DNA of 64,000 bases, taken from NCBI GenBank assembly GCA_001803165.1, contig MHAZ01000001.1, positions 186,001 through 250,000 of the forward strand, in the 5' to 3' direction. Both the position numbers and the translations under genes were made by a program. The notes below the pieces were generated by a model. It searched no databases and was not told the DNA's origin. It saw only the letters and a list, made by a program, of their open reading frames with translations. Below are positions 33,928 through 42,400 of this stretch, piece by piece (the stretch's first letter is position 1; the number at the start of each line of letters is the position of its first letter). The stretch comes from Stygiobacter sp. RIFOXYC2_FULL_38_25. GTDB lineage: Bacteria; Bacteroidota; Ignavibacteria; Ignavibacteriales; Melioribacteraceae.

Positions 33928-35215
33928 TGCCGGTGTTGTAGGCGCCGGCGGCGCCGGGTTTCCAACTCATGTGAAAGCAAAATCGAGCGTGGAGTTTGTG
34001 CTGGCGAACGGCGCTGAATGCGAGCCGCTCATTCATAAAGATTTTGAATTGATGTGCAATTTTCCCGATGAGATTGTAAATGGTGTTGAGTTAATGACTA
34101 AGCAAACATCGGCAAAGAAGGCTTATTTTGGAATTAAAGCTAAGAATGTTGAAGCTGTAGATGAAATTGAAAAAAGAATAAAGGAAACCAAAACGGAAAT
34201 GTGCTTGCTTGGAGATTTCTACCCAAGCGGTGATGAATATGAATTAGTTTACGCTGCAACAAAAAGATTAATCCCACCGCACGGCTTACCTTTGGATGTT
34301 GGCTGTGTTGTGAACAATGTTGAAACATTCTACAACATTTCTCGGGCAATAGATGACAAACCCGTTACACAAAAATTTATTTCTGTTGCCGGGTGTGTTA
34401 AAAAGCCATCCTCTTTTTTTGTACCAATTGGAACAAGTTTTCAAGAATTGCTAAATCATGCCGGCGGTTCAACGGTTTCCGATTATGGAATTTTTGTGAG
34501 CGGAATTCTGATGGGAAAACTTACTTTCGATCTAACCGAAGTTGTTACTAAAACTACTAGCGGAATAATCATTCTTCCAAAAGAACATTATTTGATTAAC
34601 AGAATGGAAAGACCGAAAGCAAGCATGAACCGAATTGGTAAATCCGCTTGCGACCAATGTAGTTATTGCACGGAATTTTGTCCGCGCTACTTACTTGGCT
34701 ACGATGTTCAGCCTCATAAAGTTATGCGCTCGCTGGTATTTTCAACCAGCGGAGAAGCAGTTTGGAATCAGTATGCCGACCTTTGTTGCTCTTGCGGATT
34801 GTGTTCGCTCTATTCTTGTCCGGAGGATTTGTATCCGCGCGAAGCTTGCGATCAAGGGAAAGCTGAGCTAAAGAAACAAGGAATGATATATGAACAACTG
34901 AAGCCGGTAAAAGTTCATCCAATAAAAGAGGGAAGAAGAGTTCCACTGAAGCAGTTGATGAAGAGAATTGATGTACTTAAGTATGATAACCATACTCCAT
35001 ATGTAAAGGAGAGTCCTAAGCCGACTCAAGTTAAAATTCTTTTGAAACAGCATGTAGGCGTTGCTGCGAAGCCGGTAATTAAACTTGGTGCAATTGTAAA
35101 TGAAGGGACACTGATTGCGGACATAGAAGAAGGAAAACTCGGCTCCAGAATTCATGCGTCAATTAGCGGCAAAGTTACTCATGTCTCTGAAGAGTTTATT
35201 AGAATCACAGGATAA
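33902..35215 (+). CDS. PduS-like / RnfC-like flavo-iron-sulfur electron carrier
   Basis: A 437-residue protein. Residues 1-120 hold the Rossmann/FMN segment GAGGAGFPTHVKAK and NGAECEPLIHKDFELM. A SLBB-like stretch follows (SVAGCVKKPSSFFVPIGTSF), then two [4Fe-4S] motifs: CDQCSYCTEFCPRYLLGYDV at about 243-262 and CCSCGLCSLYSCP at about 297-309. The C-terminal lipoyl-like hammerhead ends with the GSRIHASISGKV turn. This is the PduS layout (about 450 residues), a cobalamin or electron-transfer reductase of bacterial microcompartments. A PduT-like shell protein follows, which supports that reading over RnfC of an Rnf complex. Start overlaps the PP2C gene by 26 bases. Confidence 0.85.
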   Translation: MNLVQKIFDAGVVGAGGAGFPTHVKAKSSVEFVLANGAECEPLIHKDFELMCNFPDEIVNGVELMTKQTSAKKAYFGIKAKNVEAVDEIEKRIKETKTEMCLLGDFYPSGDEYELVYAATKRLIPPHGLPLDVGCVVNNVETFYNISRAIDDKPVTQKFISVAGCVKKPSSFFVPIGTSFQELLNHAGGSTVSDYGIFVSGILMGKLTFDLTEVVTKTTSGIIILPKEHYLINRMERPKASMNRIGKSACDQCSYCTEFCPRYLLGYDVQPHKVMRSLVFSTSGEAVWNQYADLCCSCGLCSLYSCPEDLYPREACDQGKAELKKQGMIYEQLKPVKVHPIKEGRRVPLKQLMKRIDVLKYDNHTPYVKESPKPTQVKILLKQHVGVAAKPVIKLGAIVNEGTLIADIEEGKLGSRIHASISGKVTHVSEEFIRITG

Positions 35216-35220
35216 GAAGT

Positions 35221-35260
35221 ACCTCGCAAGGCACGCAAAGTCTCGCGAAGAACGCAAGGG
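35221..35260. repeat. Left flank of GxxExxY cassette (CGCAAAG-type repeat)
   Basis: Rich in ACGCAAAG and TCGCGAAG words. ACGCAAAG (35233-35240) has an exact inverted copy CTTTGCGT at 35671-35678, and further similarity runs through both flanks. Base composition differs from the surrounding coding DNA. Confidence 0.75.
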
Positions 35261-35265
35261 AAAAT

Positions 35266-35643
35266 ATGAGTGAAAACGAGATTTCAAAAATCGTCGTTAT
35301 AACTGCAATCGAGCTGCATAAATCACTTGGACCTGGTTTGCTGGAATCTGTTTACGAAAATTCTTTGGCATTTGATCTTAGAACAGAAGGTTTATCAGTA
35401 GAGCAACAAGTGCCAATGCCGCTTGTTTATAAAAATAATAAGTTCGAAGTAGGTTATAGACTTGATCTTTTAATAAACAAAAAAGTAATTATCGAATTGA
35501 AGTCGGTTGAGACATTATTGCCAGTACATTATGCTCAACTTTTAACATATCTAAAACTTTCTGAATTAAAATTGGGCTTGTTGATAAATTTTAATCAGAA
35601 ATTACTTAAAGACGGAATTCACAGAATAGTAAATAATTTATAG
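35266..35643 (+). CDS. GxxExxY protein
   Basis: A 125-residue protein with the family name motif GLLESVYENSL (residues 25-35) and the C-terminal nuclease-like pattern YRLDLLINKKVIIELKSVE (Asp, then Glu-x-Lys) of the PD-(D/E)xK fold. Its biochemical role is unknown. It lies between a PduS-like and a PduT-like gene, a pair usually adjacent in microcompartment operons, and is bracketed by CGCAAAG-type imperfect inverted repeats (35221-35260 and 35644-35681). It therefore looks inserted. ATG 35266 is preceded by AAGGGAAA. Confidence 0.9.
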   Translation: MSENEISKIVVITAIELHKSLGPGLLESVYENSLAFDLRTEGLSVEQQVPMPLVYKNNKFEVGYRLDLLINKKVIIELKSVETLLPVHYAQLLTYLKLSELKLGLLINFNQKLLKDGIHRIVNNL

Positions 35644-35681
35644 CCTCGCGATCTTAGCGTATCATTGCGTCTTTGCGTGAG
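35644..35681. repeat. Right flank of GxxExxY cassette
   Basis: Contains CCTCGCGATC, ATTGCGT and CTTTGCGT words that are reverse-complement matches to the left flank at 35221-35260; arms are imperfect. Confidence 0.75.
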
Positions 35682-35695
35682 AAAAGAGAGTAGTT

Positions 35696-36247
35696 ATGGA
35701 AATGAATTCAATAGGTTTGATTGAAATGACGAGCATTGCAGCGGGAATGCAAGCTGCAGATATTATGTTAAAGACTTCTCAAGTTCAGTTAATTCTTTCA
35801 CGAACAATTTGTTCCGGAAAGTATATTGTATTAATTGGCGGAGATGTTGCCGAAGTACAAGCAGCAGTTGATGCAGCAACTAAGCAAATAGATTTTGCCG
35901 TGATTGATACTTTTGTTATCCCAAGTGTTCACAAAGATATTTTCCCGGCGTTGTCCGGTCATTCGGAAATTAAAGCACTAGAAGCTCTTGGAATTATTGA
36001 ATCATTCTCAGTTGCATCATTAATTGAAGGAGCTGATGCGGCAGTAAAAGCTGCTAACGTTAAATTAATTGAAATACGGCTTGCTATGGCTCTTGGTGGA
36101 AAGGCTTTCTGCACATTAACCGGCGAAGTTGCTGCGGTACAAAGTGCTGTTGATTCCGGCGCAAAAGTTATTGCCGATAGAGGACTGCTTGTTAACAAGA
36201 TTGTCATTCCTCAGCCCCGTCCGGAATTACTTAGTGAAATGATATAA
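35696..36247 (+). CDS. PduT-like tandem-BMC shell protein
   Basis: A 183-residue protein made of two BMC domains: residues 1-90 (SIGLIEMTSIAAGMQAADIM, YIVLIGGDVAEVQAAVDAA) and 95-180 (ALGIIESFSVASLIEGADAA, KAFCTLTGEVAAVQSAVDSG). Such proteins form trimers that act as hexagonal tiles of microcompartment shells. In PduT the central pore holds a [4Fe-4S] cluster bound by one Cys per subunit; the stretch ILSRTICSGKYIVL places Cys39 at that position. Together with the PduS-like gene upstream this points to electron transfer across a shell, but no other shell or core enzyme gene is in the window. Confidence 0.93.
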   Translation: MEMNSIGLIEMTSIAAGMQAADIMLKTSQVQLILSRTICSGKYIVLIGGDVAEVQAAVDAATKQIDFAVIDTFVIPSVHKDIFPALSGHSEIKALEALGIIESFSVASLIEGADAAVKAANVKLIEIRLAMALGGKAFCTLTGEVAAVQSAVDSGAKVIADRGLLVNKIVIPQPRPELLSEMI

Positions 36248-36288
36248 AGTTTAGATTTCACTTCTATTAACCTTTCAAGTTGTCTAAA

Positions 36289-37077
36289 ATGAAATCATTA
36301 AGAGATAAGTATGGAAATTGGGCGCTGATAACCGGCGCTTCTTCCGGTATTGGTGAAGAATTTGCGCGCAGATTAGCCGTAGAAGGTTTTAATCTTGTAA
36401 TTGTTGCCAGGCGAAAGGAACGGTTAGAAAATCTAAAACAAGAGCTTGAAGCAAAATACAACATTGAAATTTTGATTGCTGCTGTTGATTTGCTCTCTGA
36501 GAATTATTTGCAAGAATTGATTGAGATTGTAGGCGAAAGAGAAATTGGATTGTTAGTTAACAATGCCGGATTTGGTTACCGCGGTCGGTTTATTGATGCG
36601 GATGCCGAAAATGATGAGAACATGATTAAACTGAACTGCATCGTTCCAACTGTTCTAACTCATCACTTTGTTAAGACAATGGTTCCAAATAATAAGGGTG
36701 GGATTATATTTCTGGCGAGTGTTGTAGCATTTCAAGCAACGCCGACCACAACAACTTATGCCGCTACAAAAGTTTTCAATGCATTTCTTTCGGAAGGACT
36801 CTGGTACGAACTGAAAAAGTACAACATAGATGTCCTTTCCTTGAATCCCGGCGGAACAAAAACTGAATTCCAGAAAGTAGCAAATTCAACTACTGGTCCA
36901 ATTCCAAGAACAACCAAGCAAGTAGTTGATACAGCTTTGAAAGCACTCGGCAAAAAACCAAGTGTTGTTGATGGATTGTACAATAAGGTTCTTGCTGTTT
37001 CTTCAAGATTGGTGCCGCGGAGACTAGCAGTTACTGTTGCCGGAAAAATCTCAGAAATGTTTTATAAGAAAGATTAA
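36289..37077 (+). CDS. Short-chain dehydrogenase/reductase (SDR)
   Basis: A 262-residue classical SDR: cofactor loop ITGASSGIGEEFARRL, LVNNAGFGYRGRF, catalytic Ser in IIFLASVVAFQATP, YAATK (Tyr-x-x-x-Lys), and a C-terminal NPGGTKTEF block. The RRK after the second strand (VIVARRKERL) favours NADP(H). The open frame reaches TTG 36280, but ATG 36289 is the likely start. It comes 41 bases after the BMC gene and may oxidise or reduce an aldehyde/alcohol linked to it, though this is unproven. It ends overlapping by four bases the convergent ABC permease gene. Confidence 0.93.
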   Translation: MKSLRDKYGNWALITGASSGIGEEFARRLAVEGFNLVIVARRKERLENLKQELEAKYNIEILIAAVDLLSENYLQELIEIVGEREIGLLVNNAGFGYRGRFIDADAENDENMIKLNCIVPTVLTHHFVKTMVPNNKGGIIFLASVVAFQATPTTTTYAATKVFNAFLSEGLWYELKKYNIDVLSLNPGGTKTEFQKVANSTTGPIPRTTKQVVDTALKALGKKPSVVDGLYNKVLAVSSRLVPRRLAVTVAGKISEMFYKKD

Positions 37078-38762
37078 AAATCCCTTCTAAGCGCGCTAAC
37101 CGCAGCTTTGTAAAATGCTGCAACAACCAATCCGGAAATCAAAACCATCGGCAAAGTGAAGTAGAATAACCGAAGCAAATTAAAATCTCTCTTAATCATA
37201 ATTGAAAGAAACAGTTCGCTAAAAGGCTTAAATAGCAGAACTACCAAGAAAAGCATGTAAAGAATGCTGATGAGGAACGTAAGTGATGCACCTTGAGATG
37301 AAGAAACCCGGATTGGATTTTTCTCTTTATAGTTTGCAAACAAACCTCCCATTCCAAAATTTATAATGACAATTGTAATTGTAGCTATCACAGTCACTAT
37401 TAAGGAAAAAGTTATTAGAATTAATCCGAACTTATGGTTAGAGAAGAAACTAAGCACAAGACTTATGAATAGCACTATAAGAGCTGTAGCGTATAGTTTA
37501 CTGAATATATATTTTGTTAAGGAAACCGGCGCAGATTTCAATTTCCAAAAAGAATGTCCTTCCAGCGAAATCAAAGGGAAGATGAAACGCAACGAAAGTG
37601 TGGTAATTAGTAACAAGTTGAAGATGAATATCGCGAGATAAATCATTGTCTGAAGATAGAAATTGCCAAGCCCAACGAATTTAATTCCAGCCACGCTTAC
37701 AACGAATACCATCATCAGAAATAAAAGAATAAGGGAGTGTATAACTTGACTTGGCTCGCGTATGAATACAAGTAAATCCTTTCTAAGAATTGATTTTACC
37801 TGACTAGCAATATCAGTTGATGAGTTTGGATTGAAGAACCGGGAAATCTTTTTTCTGTCTGAATTTAACTCGGCAGTTAATTTGTGATTAACAAGCCAGG
37901 TTTTGAAATAATATTTCTTGCCTAGATAATAAGCTAAACCGAAAAGTAAGGTGGCTAAAGCAATTTGAAGTATTGTAAAGAGAACTACTTTGTAAGTATC
38001 ACCATGTAAAGTCCAATAGGCGGTTTGTGAGAGCCAATTATTCGGTAATACTTTAATTACTGAAGGAATAAGATCGTCCAGATAAACATCTTTGTTAACA
38101 AAAGGATAATGGCGGAGAACGGTTCTTACCAAATGCCTTGGCGAGTTAATTCTGAAAAAGAAAAAGATTACAGCAAAATATCCTCCGGTTATAATGTAAG
38201 CGACTCTCTTAACGCCATAGCGGTTTGCAAGCAGTATTACAGCCAGTAAAATCATTACGCCGAGGCTTCCTGCGCTAACCATAAAGGGGATGAAATTCAA
38301 AACCAAAACTAAAAATTGGCTTATGCCCAGATGAAAATAAAATGTATAACCGAGAAGTAATGCGAAGAGAATCATCAGCAAAGTTGAGGAACTGTAGAAA
38401 AAATTATCTAGAAACTTGATTGTGAAAATCTTCGCCGGTTCAACTGGTTTTGTAATCAGATAATTGACCTCGGCTGATTTATAGAGCGTTGAATAAGAAA
38501 CGACAATGTTGCCGATGTTAATTGACATAAAGAAAATGAAAAGAATCATTGAGATAAACTCGTGCAGAAGGAATTGACCAACTGTAACTTCAACAAGTAA
38601 AAAATTTATGAGCGTCTTAGCGAAGTAAAATGCACCTACGGCAAACGCAGTGTAAATAATTCCACTGCCAAAATTTTTAATTATGCTTACAACCGATAAC
38701 TTGGAATCGAGTCTTATAAAAGAGAGAATTTTGTACTTGAGTATGTGAAGAATCTGTTTCAT
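37074..38762 (-). CDS. ABC exporter permease, multi-span
   Basis: A 562-residue integral membrane protein with at least eleven hydrophobic segments (e.g. IIYTAFAVGAFYFAKTLINF, FISMILFIFFMSINIGNIVV, LTFLISILYMLFLVVLLF). A cytosolic segment around residues 300-340 (KKISRFFNPNSSTDIASQVK, ILRKDLLVFIREPSQ) is typical of ABC-2-type exporter permeases. Its start overlaps the stop of the ATPase gene by four bases, so the two form a transporter. The substrate is unknown. It is convergent with the SDR gene. Confidence 0.85.
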   Translation of the reverse strand: MKQILHILKYKILSFIRLDSKLSVVSIIKNFGSGIIYTAFAVGAFYFAKTLINFLLVEVTVGQFLLHEFISMILFIFFMSINIGNIVVSYSTLYKSAEVNYLITKPVEPAKIFTIKFLDNFFYSSSTLLMILFALLLGYTFYFHLGISQFLVLVLNFIPFMVSAGSLGVMILLAVILLANRYGVKRVAYIITGGYFAVIFFFFRINSPRHLVRTVLRHYPFVNKDVYLDDLIPSVIKVLPNNWLSQTAYWTLHGDTYKVVLFTILQIALATLLFGLAYYLGKKYYFKTWLVNHKLTAELNSDRKKISRFFNPNSSTDIASQVKSILRKDLLVFIREPSQVIHSLILLFLMMVFVVSVAGIKFVGLGNFYLQTMIYLAIFIFNLLLITTLSLRFIFPLISLEGHSFWKLKSAPVSLTKYIFSKLYATALIVLFISLVLSFFSNHKFGLILITFSLIVTVIATITIVIINFGMGGLFANYKEKNPIRVSSSQGASLTFLISILYMLFLVVLLFKPFSELFLSIMIKRDFNLLRLFYFTLPMVLISGLVVAAFYKAAVSALRRDF

Positions 38763-39484
38763 TCATCATCTGTTAATTCTATGAACAATTCTTCTATGCT
38801 GCTGTCGTGTTTCTGTTTCAGTTTGTGGAGTTCGGTAATTTTATCTCTAAAAATAATTTTACCTCTGTTAATGATGCCAACATCGGTACAAATTTCTTCC
38901 ACCACATTTAAGGAGTGGGTTGACATGAAAACCGTGGTTCCTTTTTTTACTGAATCAACAAAAAGCTTTTTAACAAGAAATGCGCTTTGCGGGTCGAGTC
39001 CTATCATCGGTTCATCAACTACAATTAAATCCGGCTGATGAATGAATGCAGACGCGATGGCAATTCTTTGCCTCATTCCTTGAGAATATTCTTCAGTACG
39101 CTTATCAATCCAACTCCCGATTTTTAACTGTTCAATCATCTCATCAACATTGCTCTTTAGTTTATTATGCGGCAGTTCATAAAGCCCTCCACTAAAAAAA
39201 AGGAATTCTCTGCCTGTAAGTTTATCATAAAGGAAAGGCTGGTCAGGTATGTATCCAATTTTCATTTTGGATTCTATTGGCTTCTTCCAGACATCAATCC
39301 CGTTAAGCAAAATATTTCCGTATGTCGGCGAAAGGAGACCGGTAATCATCTTAATCGTTGTAGTTTTACCGGCACCGTTTGGTCCTAAAAAACCAAACAG
39401 TTCACCCCTGGTAACTGTAAGATTAATTTTATCAACGGCTTCAAAAGAACCGTATTTTTTTTCTAGTTCATTTAGCTGCAGCAT
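38759..39484 (-). CDS. ABC transporter ATP-binding protein
   Basis: A 241-residue ATPase of the ABC-2/DrrA-like exporter kind: Walker A GPNGAGKTTTI, Q-loop IGYIPDQPFLYDKLTG, signature YSQGMRQRIAIA, Walker B LIVVDEPMIGLDPQ and H-loop MSTHSLN. It is the partner of the permease encoded directly downstream (four-base overlap). The 1295-residue AAA+ protein gene is directly upstream on the same strand, with 12 bases between, so all three may be one operon. A drug, lipid or polysaccharide exporter role is possible; none is indicated. Confidence 0.95.
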   Translation of the reverse strand: MLQLNELEKKYGSFEAVDKINLTVTRGELFGFLGPNGAGKTTTIKMITGLLSPTYGNILLNGIDVWKKPIESKMKIGYIPDQPFLYDKLTGREFLFFSGGLYELPHNKLKSNVDEMIEQLKIGSWIDKRTEEYSQGMRQRIAIASAFIHQPDLIVVDEPMIGLDPQSAFLVKKLFVDSVKKGTTVFMSTHSLNVVEEICTDVGIINRGKIIFRDKITELHKLKQKHDSSIEELFIELTDDE

Positions 39485-39496
39485 GTTATGGTAAGT

Positions 39497-42400
39497 TTAG
39501 ATGGAAATTTTTTCTATGTCTTCAAGGATAATCGTTTTCAAATCAACATCAGCTTTTTCGTAGATACTGAAAATCCTTTCTTCTTGATTTGTGATAGCAG
39601 AGTAAAGCATGTTTCGTGCAATGATACCGTTTTGGAAAATCTCAGTCCTTGCATGATAAAGTTTATCGAAGCGGTCAAGCAGTTCTTGCAAAGCACCTTC
39701 ATCCAAATTATAACCGTTCTTTTCGGCTATACTGGACGCAATGGCAAGCAACTGACGCGGGTTGTAATCATCAAATGTAAAAATATTAGGGAAGTAAGAA
39801 ATAATTCCGGGATGCGAGTCAATCATTTTACGCATTTCGCCCGGTGTTCCCGAAAGAATTAAAACAAATTTTCCTTTGGAATCATCCATCCGCTTGATAA
39901 TTGTTTCAACAGCTTCAGCACCAAACGGATCATCATCGCGGAAAAGGGAAGATGCCTCTCTAATAAATAGAGTTCCGCCGAGCGCTTGCTGCAAGAGTTT
40001 CTCTGTTTTTATAGTTGTTTGATCTTGATAACTTGCTATAAAATCAGAGCGGTCAACTTCAAGTATATGTCCTTTTTGTAAAACGCCAAGTTCCTTAAAA
40101 ATCTTGTTCATTAACTTGGAAACTGTCCTTTTACCGGTGCCGGGATTTCCAATGAAAATTGAATGAAGATTCCTTTCAAGCGATTGAAGTCCCTTTTCTT
40201 TTTTAAGCTGGGAGATTTTTGCAAAACTGATTAGTTTAAATACTTCTTGCTTTACATTCTCTAGTCCAACAAGATTATTTAGCTCATTAATTTCATTTTG
40301 CAGAACAAGCGGATCACCTTTTACTTCATAAGTTCTGGCTTCAACTTCACGGATTAAAACTTCGTTTATATCGCTTAGTTCTATTGTGTTTAATTTTTCA
40401 TCAGTGCGTTCACTAACCGGAATATCCGCAATACGAAGAAGAGTTTTCTGCTTTACCGAATCAAGAATATTTCTTACAATTCTTGCATTCCCAAACTTTT
40501 TGTCTCTTGTCTTGTAAACGTACTCAAAATGTTTTTTTAATTTGTCTTCAGCTTCTTTCGATAATTTTTTGTTCTCTCTATGTGTAGAGCGGCGAACAAT
40601 TTCGATTAACTCGTTTGGGGCATAATCTTCGAACGAGAAAGATTTACTAAAACGCGATTGAATTCCCGGATTGCTTGAAACAAACTTCTGCATCTCTTCT
40701 GTGTAACCGGCTGCAATAACGATAAATTTACCACGATCATCTTCCATTCGTTTCAACAAAATATCAATTGCTTCTTTGCCAAAGTCGCTGCCGGAATCTC
40801 CTTGTTTAGCAAGGGCGTAAGCTTCATCAATGAATAACATTCCACCTATTGCGCTATCAACCATGCTTTTAGTTTTCTCGGCGGTTTGACCAACAAAACC
40901 GGCTACCAAACCTTGGCGGTCGGTTTCAACCAAATGTCCCTTAGGTAAAATTCCTAGTGAGGAATAAATTTTGCCGATAATTCTAGCGACTGTTGTTTTT
41001 CCCGTGCCGGGGTTTCCGAGGAATAGAATATGCTCGCTAAAAACTTTCTTTATGTCTTCACCCTGTTCATTAAAGAAGCGGGCTAGTTTAACCATGTCTT
41101 CAACTTCTTTTTTGAGAGAAGTTAATCCAACTAGGCTGTTAAGTTCTTCCAACGCTTCTGTAAGCTGCTCTTCATTTATTGGAATGTAAACTTCTTTGCC
41201 GGAGCTTTTTGCAAAGCTCTTATTAATGACCTCCTCTGTAAAAGTAGTCATCGCTTCTTTGGTGCGTTTATCTTCCGGAAGTACTACACAAATTTTGCTC
41301 AGGTTTACTTTCGCGTTTTCAAAAAGCTTTCGGATAAGTCTCGCATTGCCGAAAGATTTATCTCTTGCCCGGTAAAGACTCATAAATTCTTTTTTTAGAA
41401 TTTCTTTTGCGCTCTTATCAAGAATGTAATCCTCTTTTTTGAGCAAGTCTTCGAAGATTAAAATCAGTTCATCCGGTGTGTAATCTTCAAAAACAAAAGT
41501 ATGGGTGAAGCGGGATTTCAAACCCGGATTCGAATTCATAAATGAATTCATTTCGTCAGTATATCCGGCAACTATAACAACGAATTCACCTTTGCGGTCT
41601 TCCATTCGTTTAAGAAGTATATCAATCGCTTCTTGCCCAAAATCATTTGTAGCGCCTTTCTTAACGAGTGTGTAAGCCTCATCAATAAACAGCACCCCGC
41701 CGATTGCATCGTTAATCAGTTTTTCAGTTTTCTGTGCAGTTTGACCGACATACTCTCCAACAAGAGCAGAGCGGTCAACTTCTACAACGTGACCATTCTG
41801 AAGAATTCCCATTGCGTAAAAAATATCGCCAAGCATTCTTGCGATAGTTGTTTTGCCTGTGCCCGGATTACCTAGAAAAACTGCGTTGATAGAAATATTG
41901 TCTTCCGCTTTCAAGCCAAGCCGCTTTCTCTCTTTCAAAAATTCTAGGTAAGAGACAAAGTTTTTAACCGCTTCTTTAATGTTAGAAAGTCCGGTGAATG
42001 AATTCAGCTCTGCCAAGAGCTCATTTAACGGGCGGACTTTTCTCGGCTCTCTGGTTCTCTCGGTAGTTTCATCGAAAGTTTTTTTACCAGGGGGCGCGGA
42101 AATTTCCTTTTGACGTTCCGGTTCTTCTGCAACTACAGTTGTGTTTATAACAAAATATCTTTCAGCAACTTTAAAGTTGCTAAGGTAAATCTCAACTTTC
42201 GCTTGCCCGTTCTTTGCTAGTTTACTTTTTCCCCAGGTCTGAACGTAAATCACGGAATCCCAATCTTTCTTTACATTTATCTGAAAGTTGTTGCGGTAAG
42301 TTTCAAAATCGTTAAAATACCAAACAGCAAAACCATCCAAACGTTTTTCATCCTTTTGGTAGAAATGATTGTTGAAGATTATTTCAGCCCCAAACTTTAT

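Noticed and set aside
33902-35215. Rnf complex subunit RnfC
   Set aside because: No rnfABDEG genes nearby; the adjacent tandem-BMC gene and the cluster motifs favour a PduS-like protein.
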